Part shown: piece after piece, positions 47,286 to 60,620 of the stretch
How the letters are laid out: the number at the start of each line of letters is the position of its first letter
Position numbering within the stretch: position 1 is the stretch's first letter
Assembly (NCBI GenBank): GCA_034769895.1
Contig: CM068375.1
Span: 254,241,542-254,305,541, forward strand
Direction of reading: 5' to 3'
DNA: 64,000 nucleotides
Origin: Magicicada septendecula
Lineage: Eukaryota; Arthropoda; Insecta; Hemiptera; Cicadidae
The notes under the pieces: generated by a model
What the model was told of the DNA's origin: nothing
The model's database searches: none
The model's input: only the letters and a program-made list of their open reading frames with translations
Made by a program: the position numbers and the translations under genes

Positions 47286-48334
47286 GTTCACAATTGTATG
47301 TTACTAAAACATATATGTTTATAACCTAAAATTTTAACCTTACCTTGCGCACGTGTTACGTACTTTAGCGCTATTACCTCAGGTAGTTATTTCACAACCG
47401 GTAGGTATACTCTATATAAAATTATGTTTTATGTCGAGTCCCTGGACGGCACGCACCATCTGTAACTATTTGTCCCTGTTATTAAGGGCGCAATCTGTAA
47501 CTACTTGTTTTTTATCGTTTAATTAGTTACCATAAAAATTGTGTGTTAAGAGATTACGTTCACTTTGTAAACCGGACGCCATGTTGTCAAATTGAGCAAC
47601 TGTATATAAATTTACTAGTCGGGCCAGGATTCGTGCAACACGAACCATGTTTGTGAAATATACCACCTGAAATAAATGAACACTAGATAACATATATAAG
47701 TTATTTTTATTTTAAGCTTTACTCTCCATACATATTATTGACTCGAATATTTCCCAGCAAAACAATTATAACCCTCCAAAAACATGTAATACAAAATATG
47801 TAAATATTAGTTGATTATATCATAGTTGATTAAACATAAAACACTTTCGCACAACCCAGCATAATTTATATCACTCTCTCTCTCTCACGCTGGTACAATT
47901 TCTTACTTTCTTTTAATGAGCTCATTCTTTTAAAATCTTAATATTGAGTGAATTGAATTTTATTTTGGTCATTATTGTGAAATTATGTTTTATTTGAAAT
48001 TAAAAAAAAATAGGATGTTGGAACGTTCTCACCAAATTATTGTATAAGTCTCATCGCACTTCTAGGGTCGTCGCTATCTGCACAATCGGTAAAGTTTTAC
48101 ATCGCTTTACGGCCACACTGTCGTGTCGGCCCACGAAAATGCCTCGGACCGATTCTATACGCAAGATTTCACGGACGATCCATCGGCCGATGACACCTGT
48201 ACAAGTCTGTTAACGTCCATCACAACATTTCCGATATTTTATACCGTTCATTAACCACTTTTAGTGGTATAAAAGTTAAAATTCACTCTTCGTGAACGGG
48301 TTGCCGGCCGGCTGCGATCACGTTCCCTGTTGAA

Positions 48335-48550
48335 ATGACACAGATCCTTTGTCACAAATTTCTGAGGTGGGGTGAAGCTACATCACCCGGCTATTGTTTG
48401 GTTGTTTACAGTTTCAACAACACATTCCTCGTCGCTGGCGTAATCAAGGATCGTCGCTTTTATCTCAATAAACGACACGGTTTTTTGCTGGTTTTCATGT
48501 TTTTTGCTATGAAACAGTCAGAATCTTGTCAATTCGATTTTACATTATAA
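48335..48550 (+). CDS. 71-aa small protein, copy 10
   Basis: One silent change (Thr16 ACG to ACA, near 48382), at a CpG. The protein is unchanged. Confidence 0.45.
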   Translation: MTQILCHKFLRWGEATSPGYCLVVYSFNNTFLVAGVIKDRRFYLNKRHGFLLVFMFFAMKQSESCQFDFTL

Positions 48551-50872
48551 AATATTTGTATAGTTCACTCACTGTATATTTACAAGGATTATTCAAGGTT
48601 TATTTAATTTTGACCAAATTACTACAAATGAAGGAATACAATATTTATGGTTTTTTATACCATATTTAGGTTGATTAAAAATTGTACCATTACAAAACCC
48701 CCTCAATGAAAGATTTTGTGTTGAAGCACAAAAACTTTCATTGACCCTTTCATTCTTCCTAAAGGGATCAGCCAGGATAGGTCGCCACAACCCCCTTACA
48801 ATTTATATAAAAGAAAACAACAACTCACCCGTGGTCTGATGATGATGACAGTACCTACATGACCTTACTGGACTTCTCCTTCGAGATCCCAACACCATAA
48901 GGCCACTTAGGCACGTAACGCCCCTGCTCTGACGCTCTCGGCCAGCTCAGGACCGCTGTCATATCACCAAACACTGAAACAATAAATGAAAAATATTAAA
49001 ATAGTGACTTGGTAAATTACTCTATCCTTAACTGATCTGGTTCCCCTTAGCTAGGTGCTGGTTTGTGATGATAAGCACTGGGTTTGCTTGAAATACTACT
49101 AAAATATAATTACAAAAATGTAACGCACAAGAATTATATAGAATTTCCCTTCTCAATATGGACTACCCTGAATTAATAAATTGTTTCGATTCCCATCGAT
49201 AATATTTAACTCTTTCCATTTTATAATTAGTATAATTATAAAAGAAACACATTGATATAAAAGAATTAAATTATAATTGAAAATATGGAAATTCCCCTAT
49301 AAATCTCCCAAACATGGAGAAAAACAAATGACAGAAAAACAAAATAATTAATAAATCTGTATGGTATTATTTATTCATAAATCTTATTGAATTGTTAAAT
49401 TAAAATTATTATTATTATTATTTAAAATTATTATTATTATTATTAACAGGTAATAGTTGTTATTGACAGCGCCAATTATATTTATCCCTTCATACACACT
49501 ATTTCCATAAATCATGTTAAAATTTCATAACATAACTACATAATACATGATAATACATGATAATACATTGATACATCAATACACATGATCATTATATTAA
49601 TACATTTTAAATTCATATTTAATCTTGATTAAGATTTGCATTTAAATTTACATATTCTATTTAAAGTTTCATTTAAATCATTTAAAAATTACAATTTCGA
49701 TTAATTAATTAATTAGACATCAATTATTATAATATTATTATTTCACATTTATTATTAATATTCATATTATTATTATTACTTCATCATTCATTTTTCATTA
49801 CCTCTCTACTCTGAATTTTCTACCTCACTAACTACCTAACCTTTCACCTTCTAATCATTGTTTAGTCTGGGTGACTCCTATATTCACTATGTCTTTACTT
49901 ATTGTAATCTTACTCACCTCCTTCTAACTAACAACCAGATTTACCTATCATGACACCAATATCTCAATCATAAACACCTTTACTAATTTCATTTAAATCC
50001 TATGGCCCCGCTCGTCTTTGCACAGAGATGGGTGTTCCCTAACTGGCTATATACATCCATAATTTTTTTCCCTTCCATAAAATTCGGCAAACACTCCCTA
50101 AAACTACGCTATTACCTGCCACAACACTATACGTTGGCTACTCCTTATCACCTCACCCCCACTACAAAATATCATCAACAACAAATATATGTTTATACCT
50201 TGACTTTACTCACCTCTACAAATAATCACTAACTACTGTGTCCCTACCTATCTAATATTTTCTTTGTATTATTTACTTCAAAATTCTTAACTATCTAACT
50301 CCCTTTACATTAATTACATAACACACATGCTTCTATTTATACCCAGGCTCTATTCCTGTTTACACTTACTGTAATCATTGACAATTATCTTATAAATTCA
50401 TCTCTCACCTACTCATAACAGTACATCTCAACATTCCAATATATATTCTTCTTTGATCATTTATCTAATTATTATTCATTAATAATTACCTTCATTACAA
50501 AATAAATAATACTTTATCTTCATTAATAGAAACTTTCTATTCCAATTAATAATTTCAGTTAGTACAACTTTCTTTTGTACTATTTTAATTCAATTAAAAT
50601 ATGAAATTAAAATTGTACCTTTAAATATTATTCATTTGTTTAATTAAATAAAACATGTTAATAATTAAAATACATAATAACTGGTGTACACAAAATATAC
50701 CTGTAATACAACATCAAAAATACATAAATACATTGATATAAATACATTTAATACAATGAAAAATATACACTCCAAACACATTATTTTGTTATTTATCAAA
50801 CTCAGTCCATATGCAGTCCAATTCAATACCACTTTTCACATATATTTATTGTTCATTACACAATACAACAGT

Positions 50873-52177
50873 CTATCCTCCATCGTTGAATAACAACCGA
50901 ATCTTAGGTCTATTTAATTTATTTTCTAATAAAAACATTTTATGATTAGAAACATTATAATCATATTCATATATTAAACAATTATCAAACAAATATCTCA
51001 AGTCACGATCGAGTAGGGTTCTGTCTATCTCGGTAATATCATATGTTATAATTTGGTTATTCATCTTGTAATTATCCTCATAATTTTCTACTACAGGTAA
51101 GTACTTAATACCATTATTCTCATCATTTATTGTTATTTCAATATCATTGTTACTATAAGGTAAGTATTCATTATTTCCATCCACCGTATCTATGCCTAAC
51201 CTCTCTACCAATTCTCTGTACTTTCTATTTACTTTAAAAAATTTTATTACTTTCTTTTTCTCACAATACCTCTCTACACTTTCTTTCTTAATATAATTCT
51301 CATCATAACACCAAGTTACACTTTCTCTTTCCAAATATGCAGGGGTCCCTAACAGAAAATTATTGCACCACTTATTAGGTACACAAAAACACCAAGAAAT
51401 TTTATTTGTAGACCTATCGTCTCCCAAATATATATTAAAGGAACTCTTGTCCTTATAAAAAATACGTGAAGACTTTTCTTCACCCCCTAACACAACATCA
51501 AAAGAAAATTCTACCCCCTGCATCCCTTGTACAAAAATACTTTCTCCCAACTCTCTTTCTGACTCAATACACTCAAACACCTCATTATCACTCATAATAC
51601 TTTCATTATCTTTTTCTAATATTATATTCTTACTATCTGTACTATTCTTACTATCTGTAAATTCATTATTCACATTATCATTGTTGTTTACTTTATTAGT
51701 CAGTACTTCATTTTTCGTACTGTTTTCACTACCACTCACCTTCTGGGTTTCTAGTTGACTTAAATTCTTGTCTAATTTTGTGATGACCTTGTCAAACTGC
51801 TTAATGAGCTTATCGTGACCTATTTTAATTTCATGCTTTAGTTCATTGAACTTGATATCAAGACTATCAAATTTGTCACTTTGTTTATCAAACTTGTCAT
51901 TCAATTTTGTAAATTTGATATTAGAATCGCTTTTTTGCTCATCTAATTTTTTGTCTAATTTTAATAGTAATTGCATCATGGCACTACTTTCATCTGTTTT
52001 ATTTTCTGGACTAACTGACATGGATGTAGAGACCTTCTCGGTTTCTACATATACAACAGATACAGGTGTATCTGCTACGTCAATCTGACTAATTTGAGTT
52101 GGCTGAACATCCATTTCACTAGTTAAATTTACATCAGCTGTACTGATTTCTATTTCAATATTATCCTTATTACTCAT
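50873..52177 (-). CDS. 434-aa coiled-coil protein, copy 11
   Basis: Full length and open. It has E34V in the acidic N-terminus and P106L, which removes the only proline inside the predicted coiled coil. P106L is shared with copy 12. Confidence 0.75.
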   Translation of the reverse strand: MSNKDNIEIEISTADVNLTSEMDVQPTQISQIDVADTPVSVVYVETEKVSTSMSVSPENKTDESSAMMQLLLKLDKKLDEQKSDSNIKFTKLNDKFDKQSDKFDSLDIKFNELKHEIKIGHDKLIKQFDKVITKLDKNLSQLETQKVSGSENSTKNEVLTNKVNNNDNVNNEFTDSKNSTDSKNIILEKDNESIMSDNEVFECIESERELGESIFVQGMQGVEFSFDVVLGGEEKSSRIFYKDKSSFNIYLGDDRSTNKISWCFCVPNKWCNNFLLGTPAYLERESVTWCYDENYIKKESVERYCEKKKVIKFFKVNRKYRELVERLGIDTVDGNNEYLPYSNNDIEITINDENNGIKYLPVVENYEDNYKMNNQIITYDITEIDRTLLDRDLRYLFDNCLIYEYDYNVSNHKMFLLENKLNRPKIRLLFNDGG

Positions 52178-53240
52178 GTTTACAATTGTATGTTACTAAA
52201 ACATATATGTTTATAACCTAAAATTTTAACCTTACCTTGCGCACGTGTTACGTACTTTAGCGCTATTACCTCAGGTAGTTATTTCACAACCGGTAGGTAT
52301 ACTCTATATAAAATTATGTTTTATGTCGAGTCCCTGGACGGCACGCACCATCTGTAACTACTTGTCCCTGTTATTAAGGGCGCAATCTGTAACTACTTGT
52401 TTTTTATCGTTTAATTAGTTACCATAAAAATTGTGTGTTAAGAGATTACGTTCACTTTGTAAACCGGACGCCATGTTGTCAAATTGAGCAACTGTATATA
52501 AATTTACTAGTCGGGCCAGGATTCGTGCAACACGAACCATGTTTGTGAAATATACCACCTGAAATAAATGAACACTAGATAACATATATAAGTTATTTTT
52601 ATTTTAAGCTTTACTCTCCATACATATTATTGACTCGAATATTTCCCAGCAAAACAATTATAACCCTCCAAAAACATGTAATACAAAATATGTAAATATT
52701 AGTTGATTATATCATAGTTGATTAAACATAAAACACTTTCGCACAACCCAGCATAATTTATATCACTCTCTATCTTTCACTCTCTCTCTCTCACGCTGGT
52801 ACAATTTCTTACTTTCTTTTAATGAGCTCATTCTTTTAAAATCTTAATATTGAGTGAATTGAATTTTATTTTGGTCATTATTGTGAAATTATGTTTTATT
52901 TGAAATTAAAAAAAAATAGGATGTTGGAACGTTCTCACCAAATTATTGTATAAGTCTCATCGCACTTCTAGGGTCGTCGCTATCTGCACAATCGGTAAAG
53001 TTTTACATCGCTTTACGGCCACACTGTCGTGTCGGCCCACGAAAATGCCTCGGACCGATTCTATACGCAAGATTTCACGGACGATCCATCGGCCGATGAC
53101 ACCTGTACAAGTCTGTTAACGTCCATCACAACATTTCCGATATTTTATACCGTTCATTAACCACTTTTAGTGGTATAAAAGTTAAAATTCACTCTTCGTG
53201 AACGGGTTGCCGGCCGGCTGCGATCACGTTCCCTGTTGAA

Positions 53241-53456
53241 ATGACACAGATCCTTTGTCACAAATTTCTGAGGTGGGGTGAAGCTACGTCACCCGGCTAT
53301 TGTTTGGTTGTTTACAGTTTCAACAACACATTCCTCGTCGCTGGCGTAATCAAGAATCGTCGCTTTTATCTCAATAAACGACACGGTTTTTTGCTGGTTT
53401 TCATGTTTTTTGCTATGAAACAGTCAGAATCTTGTCAATTCGATTTTACATTATAA
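53241..53456 (+). CDS. 71-aa small protein, copy 11
   Basis: The only amino-acid replacement in the set: D39N in the basic turn, near 53355. Confidence 0.45.
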   Translation: MTQILCHKFLRWGEATSPGYCLVVYSFNNTFLVAGVIKNRRFYLNKRHGFLLVFMFFAMKQSESCQFDFTL

Positions 53457-55754
53457 AATATTTGTATAGTTCACTCACTGTATATTTACAAGGATTATTC
53501 AAGGTTTATTTAATTTTGACCAAATTACTACAAATGAAGGAATACAATATTTATGGTTTTTTATACCATATTTAGGTTGATTAAAAATTGTACCATTACA
53601 AAACCCCCTCAATGAAAGATTTTGTGTTGAAGCACAAAAACTTTCATTGACCCTTTCATTCTTCCTAAAGGGATCAGCCAGGATAGGTCGCCACAACCCC
53701 CTTACAATTTATATAAAAGAAAACAACAACTCACCCGTGGTCTGATGATGATGACAGTACCTACATGACCTTACTGGACTTCTCCTTCGAGATCCCAACA
53801 CCATAAGGCCACTTAGGCACGTAACGCCCCTGCTCTGACGCTCTCGGCCAGCTCAGGACCGCTGTCATATCACCAAACACTGAAACAATAAATGAAAAAT
53901 ATTAAAATAGTGACTTGGTAAATTACTCTATCCTTAACTGATCTGGTTCCCCTTAGCTAGGTGCTGGTTTGTGATGATAAGCACTGGGTTTGCTTGAAAT
54001 ACTACTAAAATATAATTACAAAAATGTAACGCACAAGAATTATATAGAATTTCCCTTCTCAATATGGACTACCCTGAATTAATAAATTGTTTCGATTCCC
54101 ATCGATAATATTTAACTCTTTCCATTTTATAATTAGTATAATTATAAAAGAAACACATTGATATAAAAGAATTAAATTATAATTGAAAATATGGAAATTC
54201 CCCTATAAATCTCCCAAACATGGAGAAAAACAAATGACAGAAAAACAAAATAATTAATAAATCTGTATGGTATTATTTATTCATAAATCTTATTGAATTG
54301 TTAAATTAAAATTATTATTATTATTATTTAAAATTATTATTATTATTATTATTATTAACAGGTAATAGTTGTTATTGACAGCGCCAATTATATTTATCCC
54401 TTCATACACACTATTTCCATAAATCATGTTAAAATTTCATAACATAACTACATAATACATGATAATACATTGATACATCAATACACATGATCATTATATT
54501 AATACATTTTAAATTCATATTTAATCTTGATTAAGATTTGCATTTAAATTTACATATTCTATTTAAAGTTTCATTTAAATCATTTAAAAATTACAATTTC
54601 GATTAATTAATTAATTAGACATCAATTATTATATTATTATTTCACATTTATTATTAATATTCATATTATTATTATTACTTCATCATTCATTTTTCATTAC
54701 CTCTCTACTCTGAATTTTCTACCTCACTAACTACCTAACCTTTCACCTTCTAATCATTGTTTAGTCTGGGTGACTCCTATATTCACTATGTCTTTACTTA
54801 TTGTAATCTTACTCACCTCCTTCTAACTAACAACCAGATTTACCTATCATGACACCAATATCTCAATCATAAACACCTTTACTAATTTCATTTAAATCCT
54901 ATGGCCCCGCTCGTCTTTGCACAGAGATGGGTGTTCCCTAACTGGCTATATACATCCATAATTTTTTTCCCTTCCATAAAATTCGGCAAACACTCCCTAA
55001 AACTACGCTATTACCTGCCACAACACTATACGTTGGCTACTCCTTATCACCTCACCCCCACTACAAAATATCATCAACAACAAATATATGTTTATACCTT
55101 GACTTTACTCACCTCTACAAATAATCACTAACTACTGTGTCCCTACCTATCTAATATTTTCTTTGTATTATTTACTTCAAAATTCTTAACTATCTAACTC
55201 CCTTTACATTAATTACATAACACACATGCTTCTATTTATACCCAGGCTCTATTCCTGTTTACACTTACTGTAATCATTGACAATTATCTTATAAATTCAT
55301 CTCTCACCTACTCATAACAGTACATCTCAACATTCCAATATATATTCTTCTTTGATCATTTATCTAATTATTATTCATTAATAATTACCTTCATCACAAA
55401 ATAAATAATACTTTATCTTCATTAATAGAAACTTTCTATTCCAATTAATAATTTCAGTTAGTACAACTTTCTTTTGTACTATTTTAATTCAATATTTGAC
55501 CTTTAAATATTATTCATTTGTTTAATTAAATAAAACATGTTAATAATTAAAATACATAATAACTGGTGTACACAAAATATACCTGTAATACAACATCAAA
55601 AATACATAAATACATTGATATAAATACATTTAATACAATGAAAAATATACACTCCAAACACATTATTTTGTTATTTATCAAACTCAGTCCATATGCAGTC
55701 CAATTCAATACCACTTTTCACATATATTTATTGTTCATTACACAATACAACAGT

Positions 55755-57059
55755 CTATCCTCCATCGTTGAATAACAACCGAATCTTAGGTCTATTTAAT
55801 TTATTTTCTAATAAAAACATTTTATGATTAGAAACATTATAATCATATTCATATATTAAACAATTATCAAACAAATATCTCAAGTCACGATCGAGTAGGG
55901 TTCTGTCTATCTCGGTAATATCATATGTTATAATTTGGTTATTCATCTTGTAATTATCCTCATAATTTTCTACTACAGGTAAGTACTTAATACCATTATT
56001 CTCATCATTTATTGTTATTTCAATATCATTGTTACTATAAGGTAAGTATTCATTATTTCCATCCACCGTATCTATGCCTAACCTCTCTACCAATTCTCTG
56101 TACTTTCTATTTACTTTAAAAAATTTTATTACTTTCTTTTTCTCACAATACCTCTCTACACTTTCTTTCTTAATATAATTCTCATCATAACACCAAGTTA
56201 CACTTTCTCTTTCCAAATATGCAGGGGTCCCTAACAGAAAATTATTGCACCACTTATTAGGTACACAAAAACACCAAGAAATTTTATTTGTAGACCTATC
56301 GTCTCCCAAATATATATTAAAGGAACTCTTGTCCTTATAAAAAATACGTGAAGACTTTTCTTCACCCCCTAACACAACATCAAAAGAAAATTCTACCCCC
56401 TGCATCCCTTGTACAAAAATACTTTCTCCCAACTCTCTTTCTGACTCAATACACTCAAACACCTCATTATCACTCATAATACTTTCATTATCTTTTTCTA
56501 ATATTATATTCTTACTATCTGTACTATTCTTACTATCTGTAAATTCATTATTCACATTATCATTGTTGTTTACTTTATTAGTCAGTACTTCATTTTTCGT
56601 ACTGTTTTCACTACCACTCACCTTCTGGGTTTCTAGTTGACTTAAATTCTTGTCTAATTTTGTGATGACCTTGTCAAACTGCTTAATGAGCTTATCGTGA
56701 CCTATTTTAATTTCATGCTTTAGTTCATTGAACTTGATATCAAGACTATCAAATTTGTCACTTTGTTTATCAAACTTGTCATTCAATTTTGTAAATTTGA
56801 TATTAGAATCGCTTTTTTGCTCATCTAATTTTTTGTCTAATTTTAATAGTAATTGCATCATGGCACTACTTTCATCTGTTTTATTTTCTGGACTAACTGA
56901 CATGGATGTAGAGACCTTCTCGGTTTCTACATATACAACAGATACAGGTGTATCTGCTTCGTCAATCTGACTAATTTGAGTTGGCTGAACATCCATTTCA
57001 CTAGTTAAATTTACATCAGCTGTACTGATTTCTATTTCAATATTATCCTTATTACTCAT
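55755..57059 (-). CDS. 434-aa coiled-coil protein, copy 12
   Basis: Full length and open. The single replacement is P106L in the coiled coil; Leu there would extend the heptad pattern without a break. Confidence 0.75.
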   Translation of the reverse strand: MSNKDNIEIEISTADVNLTSEMDVQPTQISQIDEADTPVSVVYVETEKVSTSMSVSPENKTDESSAMMQLLLKLDKKLDEQKSDSNIKFTKLNDKFDKQSDKFDSLDIKFNELKHEIKIGHDKLIKQFDKVITKLDKNLSQLETQKVSGSENSTKNEVLTNKVNNNDNVNNEFTDSKNSTDSKNIILEKDNESIMSDNEVFECIESERELGESIFVQGMQGVEFSFDVVLGGEEKSSRIFYKDKSSFNIYLGDDRSTNKISWCFCVPNKWCNNFLLGTPAYLERESVTWCYDENYIKKESVERYCEKKKVIKFFKVNRKYRELVERLGIDTVDGNNEYLPYSNNDIEITINDENNGIKYLPVVENYEDNYKMNNQIITYDITEIDRTLLDRDLRYLFDNCLIYEYDYNVSNHKMFLLENKLNRPKIRLLFNDGG

Positions 57060-58109
57060 GTTTACAATTGTATGTTACTAAAACATATATGTTTATAACC
57101 TAAAATTTTAACCTTACCTTGCGCACGTGTTACGTACTTTAGCGCTATTACCTCAGGTAGTTATTTCACAACCGGTAGGTATACTCTATATAAAATTATG
57201 TTTTATGTCGAGTCCCTGGACGGCACGCACCATCTGTAACTACTTGTCCCTGTTATTAAGGGCGCAATCTGTAACTACTTGTTTTTTATCGTTTAATTAG
57301 TTACCATAAAAATTGTGTGTTAAGAGATTACGTTCACTTTGTAAACCGGACGCCATGTTGTCAAATTGAGCAACTGTATATAAATTTACTAGTCGGGCCA
57401 GGATTCGTGCAACACGAACCATGTTTGTGAAATATACCACCTGAAATAAATGAACACTAGATAACATATATAAGTTATTTTTATTTTAAGCTTTACTCTC
57501 CATACATATTATTGACTCGAATATTTCCCAGCAAAACAATTATAACCCTCCAAAAACATGTAATACAAAATATGTAAATATTAGTTGATTATATCATAGT
57601 TGATTAAACATAAAACACTTTCGCACAACCCAGCATAATTTATATCACTCTCTCTCTCTCACGCTGGTACAATTTCTTACTTTCTTTTAATGAGCTCATT
57701 CTTTTAAAATCTTAATATTGAGTGAATTGAATTTTATTTTGGTCATTATTGTGAAATTATGTTTTATTTGAAATTAAAAAAAAAATAGGATGTTGGAACG
57801 TTCTCACCAAATTATTGTATAAGTCTCATCGCACTTCTAGGGTCGTCGCTATCTGCACAATCGGTAAAGTTTTACATCGCTTTACGGCCACATTGTCGTG
57901 TCGGCCCACGAAAATGCCTCGGACCGATTCTATACGCAAGATTTCACGGACGATCCATCGGCCGATGACACCTGTACAAGTCTGTCAAGGTCCATCACAA
58001 CATTTCCGATATTTTATACCGTTCATTAACCACTTTTAGTGGTATAAAAGTTAAAATTCACTCTTCGTGAACGGGTTGCCGGCCGGCTGCGATCACGTTC
58101 CCTGTTGAA

Positions 58110-58325
58110 ATGACACAGATCCTTTGTCACAAATTTCTGAGGTGGGGTGAAGCTACGTCACCCGGCTATTGTTTGGTTGTTTACAGTTTCAACAACACAT
58201 TCCTCGTCGCTGGCGTAATCAAGGATCGTCGCTTTTATCTCAATAAACGACACGGTTTTTTGCTGGTTTTCATGTTTTTTGCTATGAAACAGTCAGAATC
58301 TTGTCAATTCGATTTTACATTATAA
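58110..58325 (+). CDS. 71-aa small protein, copy 12
   Basis: Identical in sequence to copy 1. TATAAAAG at 58043. Confidence 0.45.
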   Translation: MTQILCHKFLRWGEATSPGYCLVVYSFNNTFLVAGVIKDRRFYLNKRHGFLLVFMFFAMKQSESCQFDFTL

Positions 58326-60620
58326 AATATTTGTATAGTTCACTCACTGTATATTTACAAGGATTATTCAAGGTTTATTTAATTTTGACCAAATTACTAC
58401 AAATGAAGGAATACAATATTTATGGTTTTTTATACCATATTTAGGTTGATTAAAAATTGTACCATTACAAAACCCCCTCAATGAAAGATTTTGTGTTGAA
58501 GCACAAAAACTTTCATTGACCCTTTCATTCTTCCTAAAGGGATCAGCCAGGATAGGTCGCCACAACCCCCTTACAATTTATATAAAAGAAAACAATAACT
58601 CACCCGTGGTCTGATGATGATGACAGTACCTACATGACCTTACTGGACTTCTCCTTCGAGATCCCAACACCTTAAGGCCACTTAGGCGCGTAACGCCCCT
58701 GCTCTGACGCTCTCGGCCAGCTCAGGACCGCTGTCATATCACCAAACACTGAAACAATAAATGAAAAATATTAAAATAGTGACTTGGTAAATTACTCTAT
58801 CCTTAACTGATCTGGTTCCCCTTAGCTAGGTGCTGGTTTGTGATGATAAGCACTGGGTTTGCTTGAAATACTACTAAAATATAATTACAAAAATGTAACG
58901 CACAAGAATTATATAGAATTTCCCTTCTGAATATGGACTACCCTGAATTAATAAATTGTTTCGATTCCCATCGATAATATTTAACTCTTTCCATTTTATA
59001 ATTAGTATAATTATAAAAGAAACACATTGATATAAAAGAATTAAATTATAATTGAAAATATGGAAATTCCCCTATAAATCTCCCAAACATGGAGAAAAAC
59101 AAATGACAGAAAAACAAAATAATTAATAAATCTGTATGGTATTATTTATTCATAAATCTTATTGAATTGTTAAATTAAAATTATTATTATTATTATTTAA
59201 AATTATTATTATTATTATTAACAGGTAATAGTTGTTATTGACAGCGCCAATTATATTTATCCCTTCATACACACTATTTCCATAAATCATGTTAAAATTT
59301 CATAACATAACTACATAATACATGATAATACATTGATACATCAATACACATGATCATTATATTAATACATCTTAAATTCATATTTAATCTTGATTAAGAT
59401 TTGCATTTAAATTTACATATTCTATTTAAAGTTTCATTTAAATCATTTAAAAATTACAATTTCGATTAATTAATTAATTAGACATCAATTATTATAATAT
59501 TATTACTTCACATTTATTATTAATATTCATATTATTATTATTACTTCATCATTCATTTTTCATTACCTCTCTACTCTGAATTTTCTACCTCACTAACTAC
59601 CTAACCTTTCACCTTCTAATCATTGTTTAGTCTGGGTGACTCCTATATTCACTATGTCTTTACTTATTGTAATCTTACTCACCTCCTTCTAACTAACAAC
59701 CAAATTCACCTATCATGACACCAATATCTCAATCATAAACACCTTTACTAATTTCATTTAAATCCTATGGCCCCGCTCGTCTTTGCACAGAGATGGGTGT
59801 TCCCTAACTGGCTATATACATCCATAATTTTTTTCCCTTCCATAAAATTCGGCAAACACTCCCTAAAACTACGCTATTACCTGCCACAACACTATACGTT
59901 GGCTACTCCTTATCACCTCACCCCCACTACAAAATATCATCAACAACAAATATATGTTTATACCTTGACTTTACTCACCTCTACAAATAATCACTAACTA
60001 CTGTGTCCCTACCTATCTAATATTTTCTTTGTATTATTTACTTCAAAATTCTTAACTATCTAACTCCCTTTACATTAATTACATAACACACATGCTTCTA
60101 TTTATACCCAGGCTCTATTCCTGTTTACACTTACTGTAATCATTGACAATTATCTTATAAATTCATCTCTCACCTACTCATAACAGTACATCTCAACATT
60201 CCAATATATATTCTTCTTTGATCATTTATCTAATTATTATTCATTAATAATTACCTTCATCACAAAATAAATAATACTTTATCTTCATTAATAGAAACTT
60301 TCTATTCCAATTAATAATTTCAGTTAGTACAACTTTCTTTTGTACTATTTTAATTCAATATTTGACCTTTAAATATTATTCATTTGTTTAATTAAATAAA
60401 ACATGTTAATAATTAAAATACATAATAACTGGTGTACACAAAATATACCTGTAATACAACATCAAAAATACATAAATACATTGATATAAATACATTTAAT
60501 ACAATGAAAAATATACACTCCAAACACATTATTTTGTTATTTATCAAACTCAGTCCATATGCAGTCCAATTCAATACCACTTTTCACATATATTTATTGT
60601 TCATTACACAATACAACAGT

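Larger units (their letters stand above)
43825..49218. repeat. Array unit 10 (second subfamily, with 506-bp insertion)
   Basis: 5394 bp. ATT tract at 44011-44053. The extra length is a foldback element at 44216-44721 with an 11-bp flanking direct repeat and a few rearranged bases after it (44733-44745). Apart from that, it is close to units 9 and 11. Confidence 0.94.
49219..54124. repeat. Array unit 11 (second subfamily)
   Basis: 4906 bp. ATT tract at 49405-49444. Three private or rare length changes: a 10-bp tandem duplication of CATGATAATA near 49547; a 17-bp net insertion near 50593-50616 that forms a small AT-rich palindrome; and a CT-rich expansion near 52766-52793, shared in part with unit 13 but absent from unit 12. 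AAATTCCCCT near 49290 is shared with units 12-14. Confidence 0.93.
54125..58993. repeat. Array unit 12 (second subfamily)
   Basis: 4869 bp. ATT tract at 54311-54356. A 3-bp deletion near 54630 is private. TTCATCACAAAA near 55391, CACCTTAAGG near 58668 and AACAATAACTC near 58591 are shared with unit 13. P106L in the 434-codon gene is shared with unit 11. Confidence 0.93.
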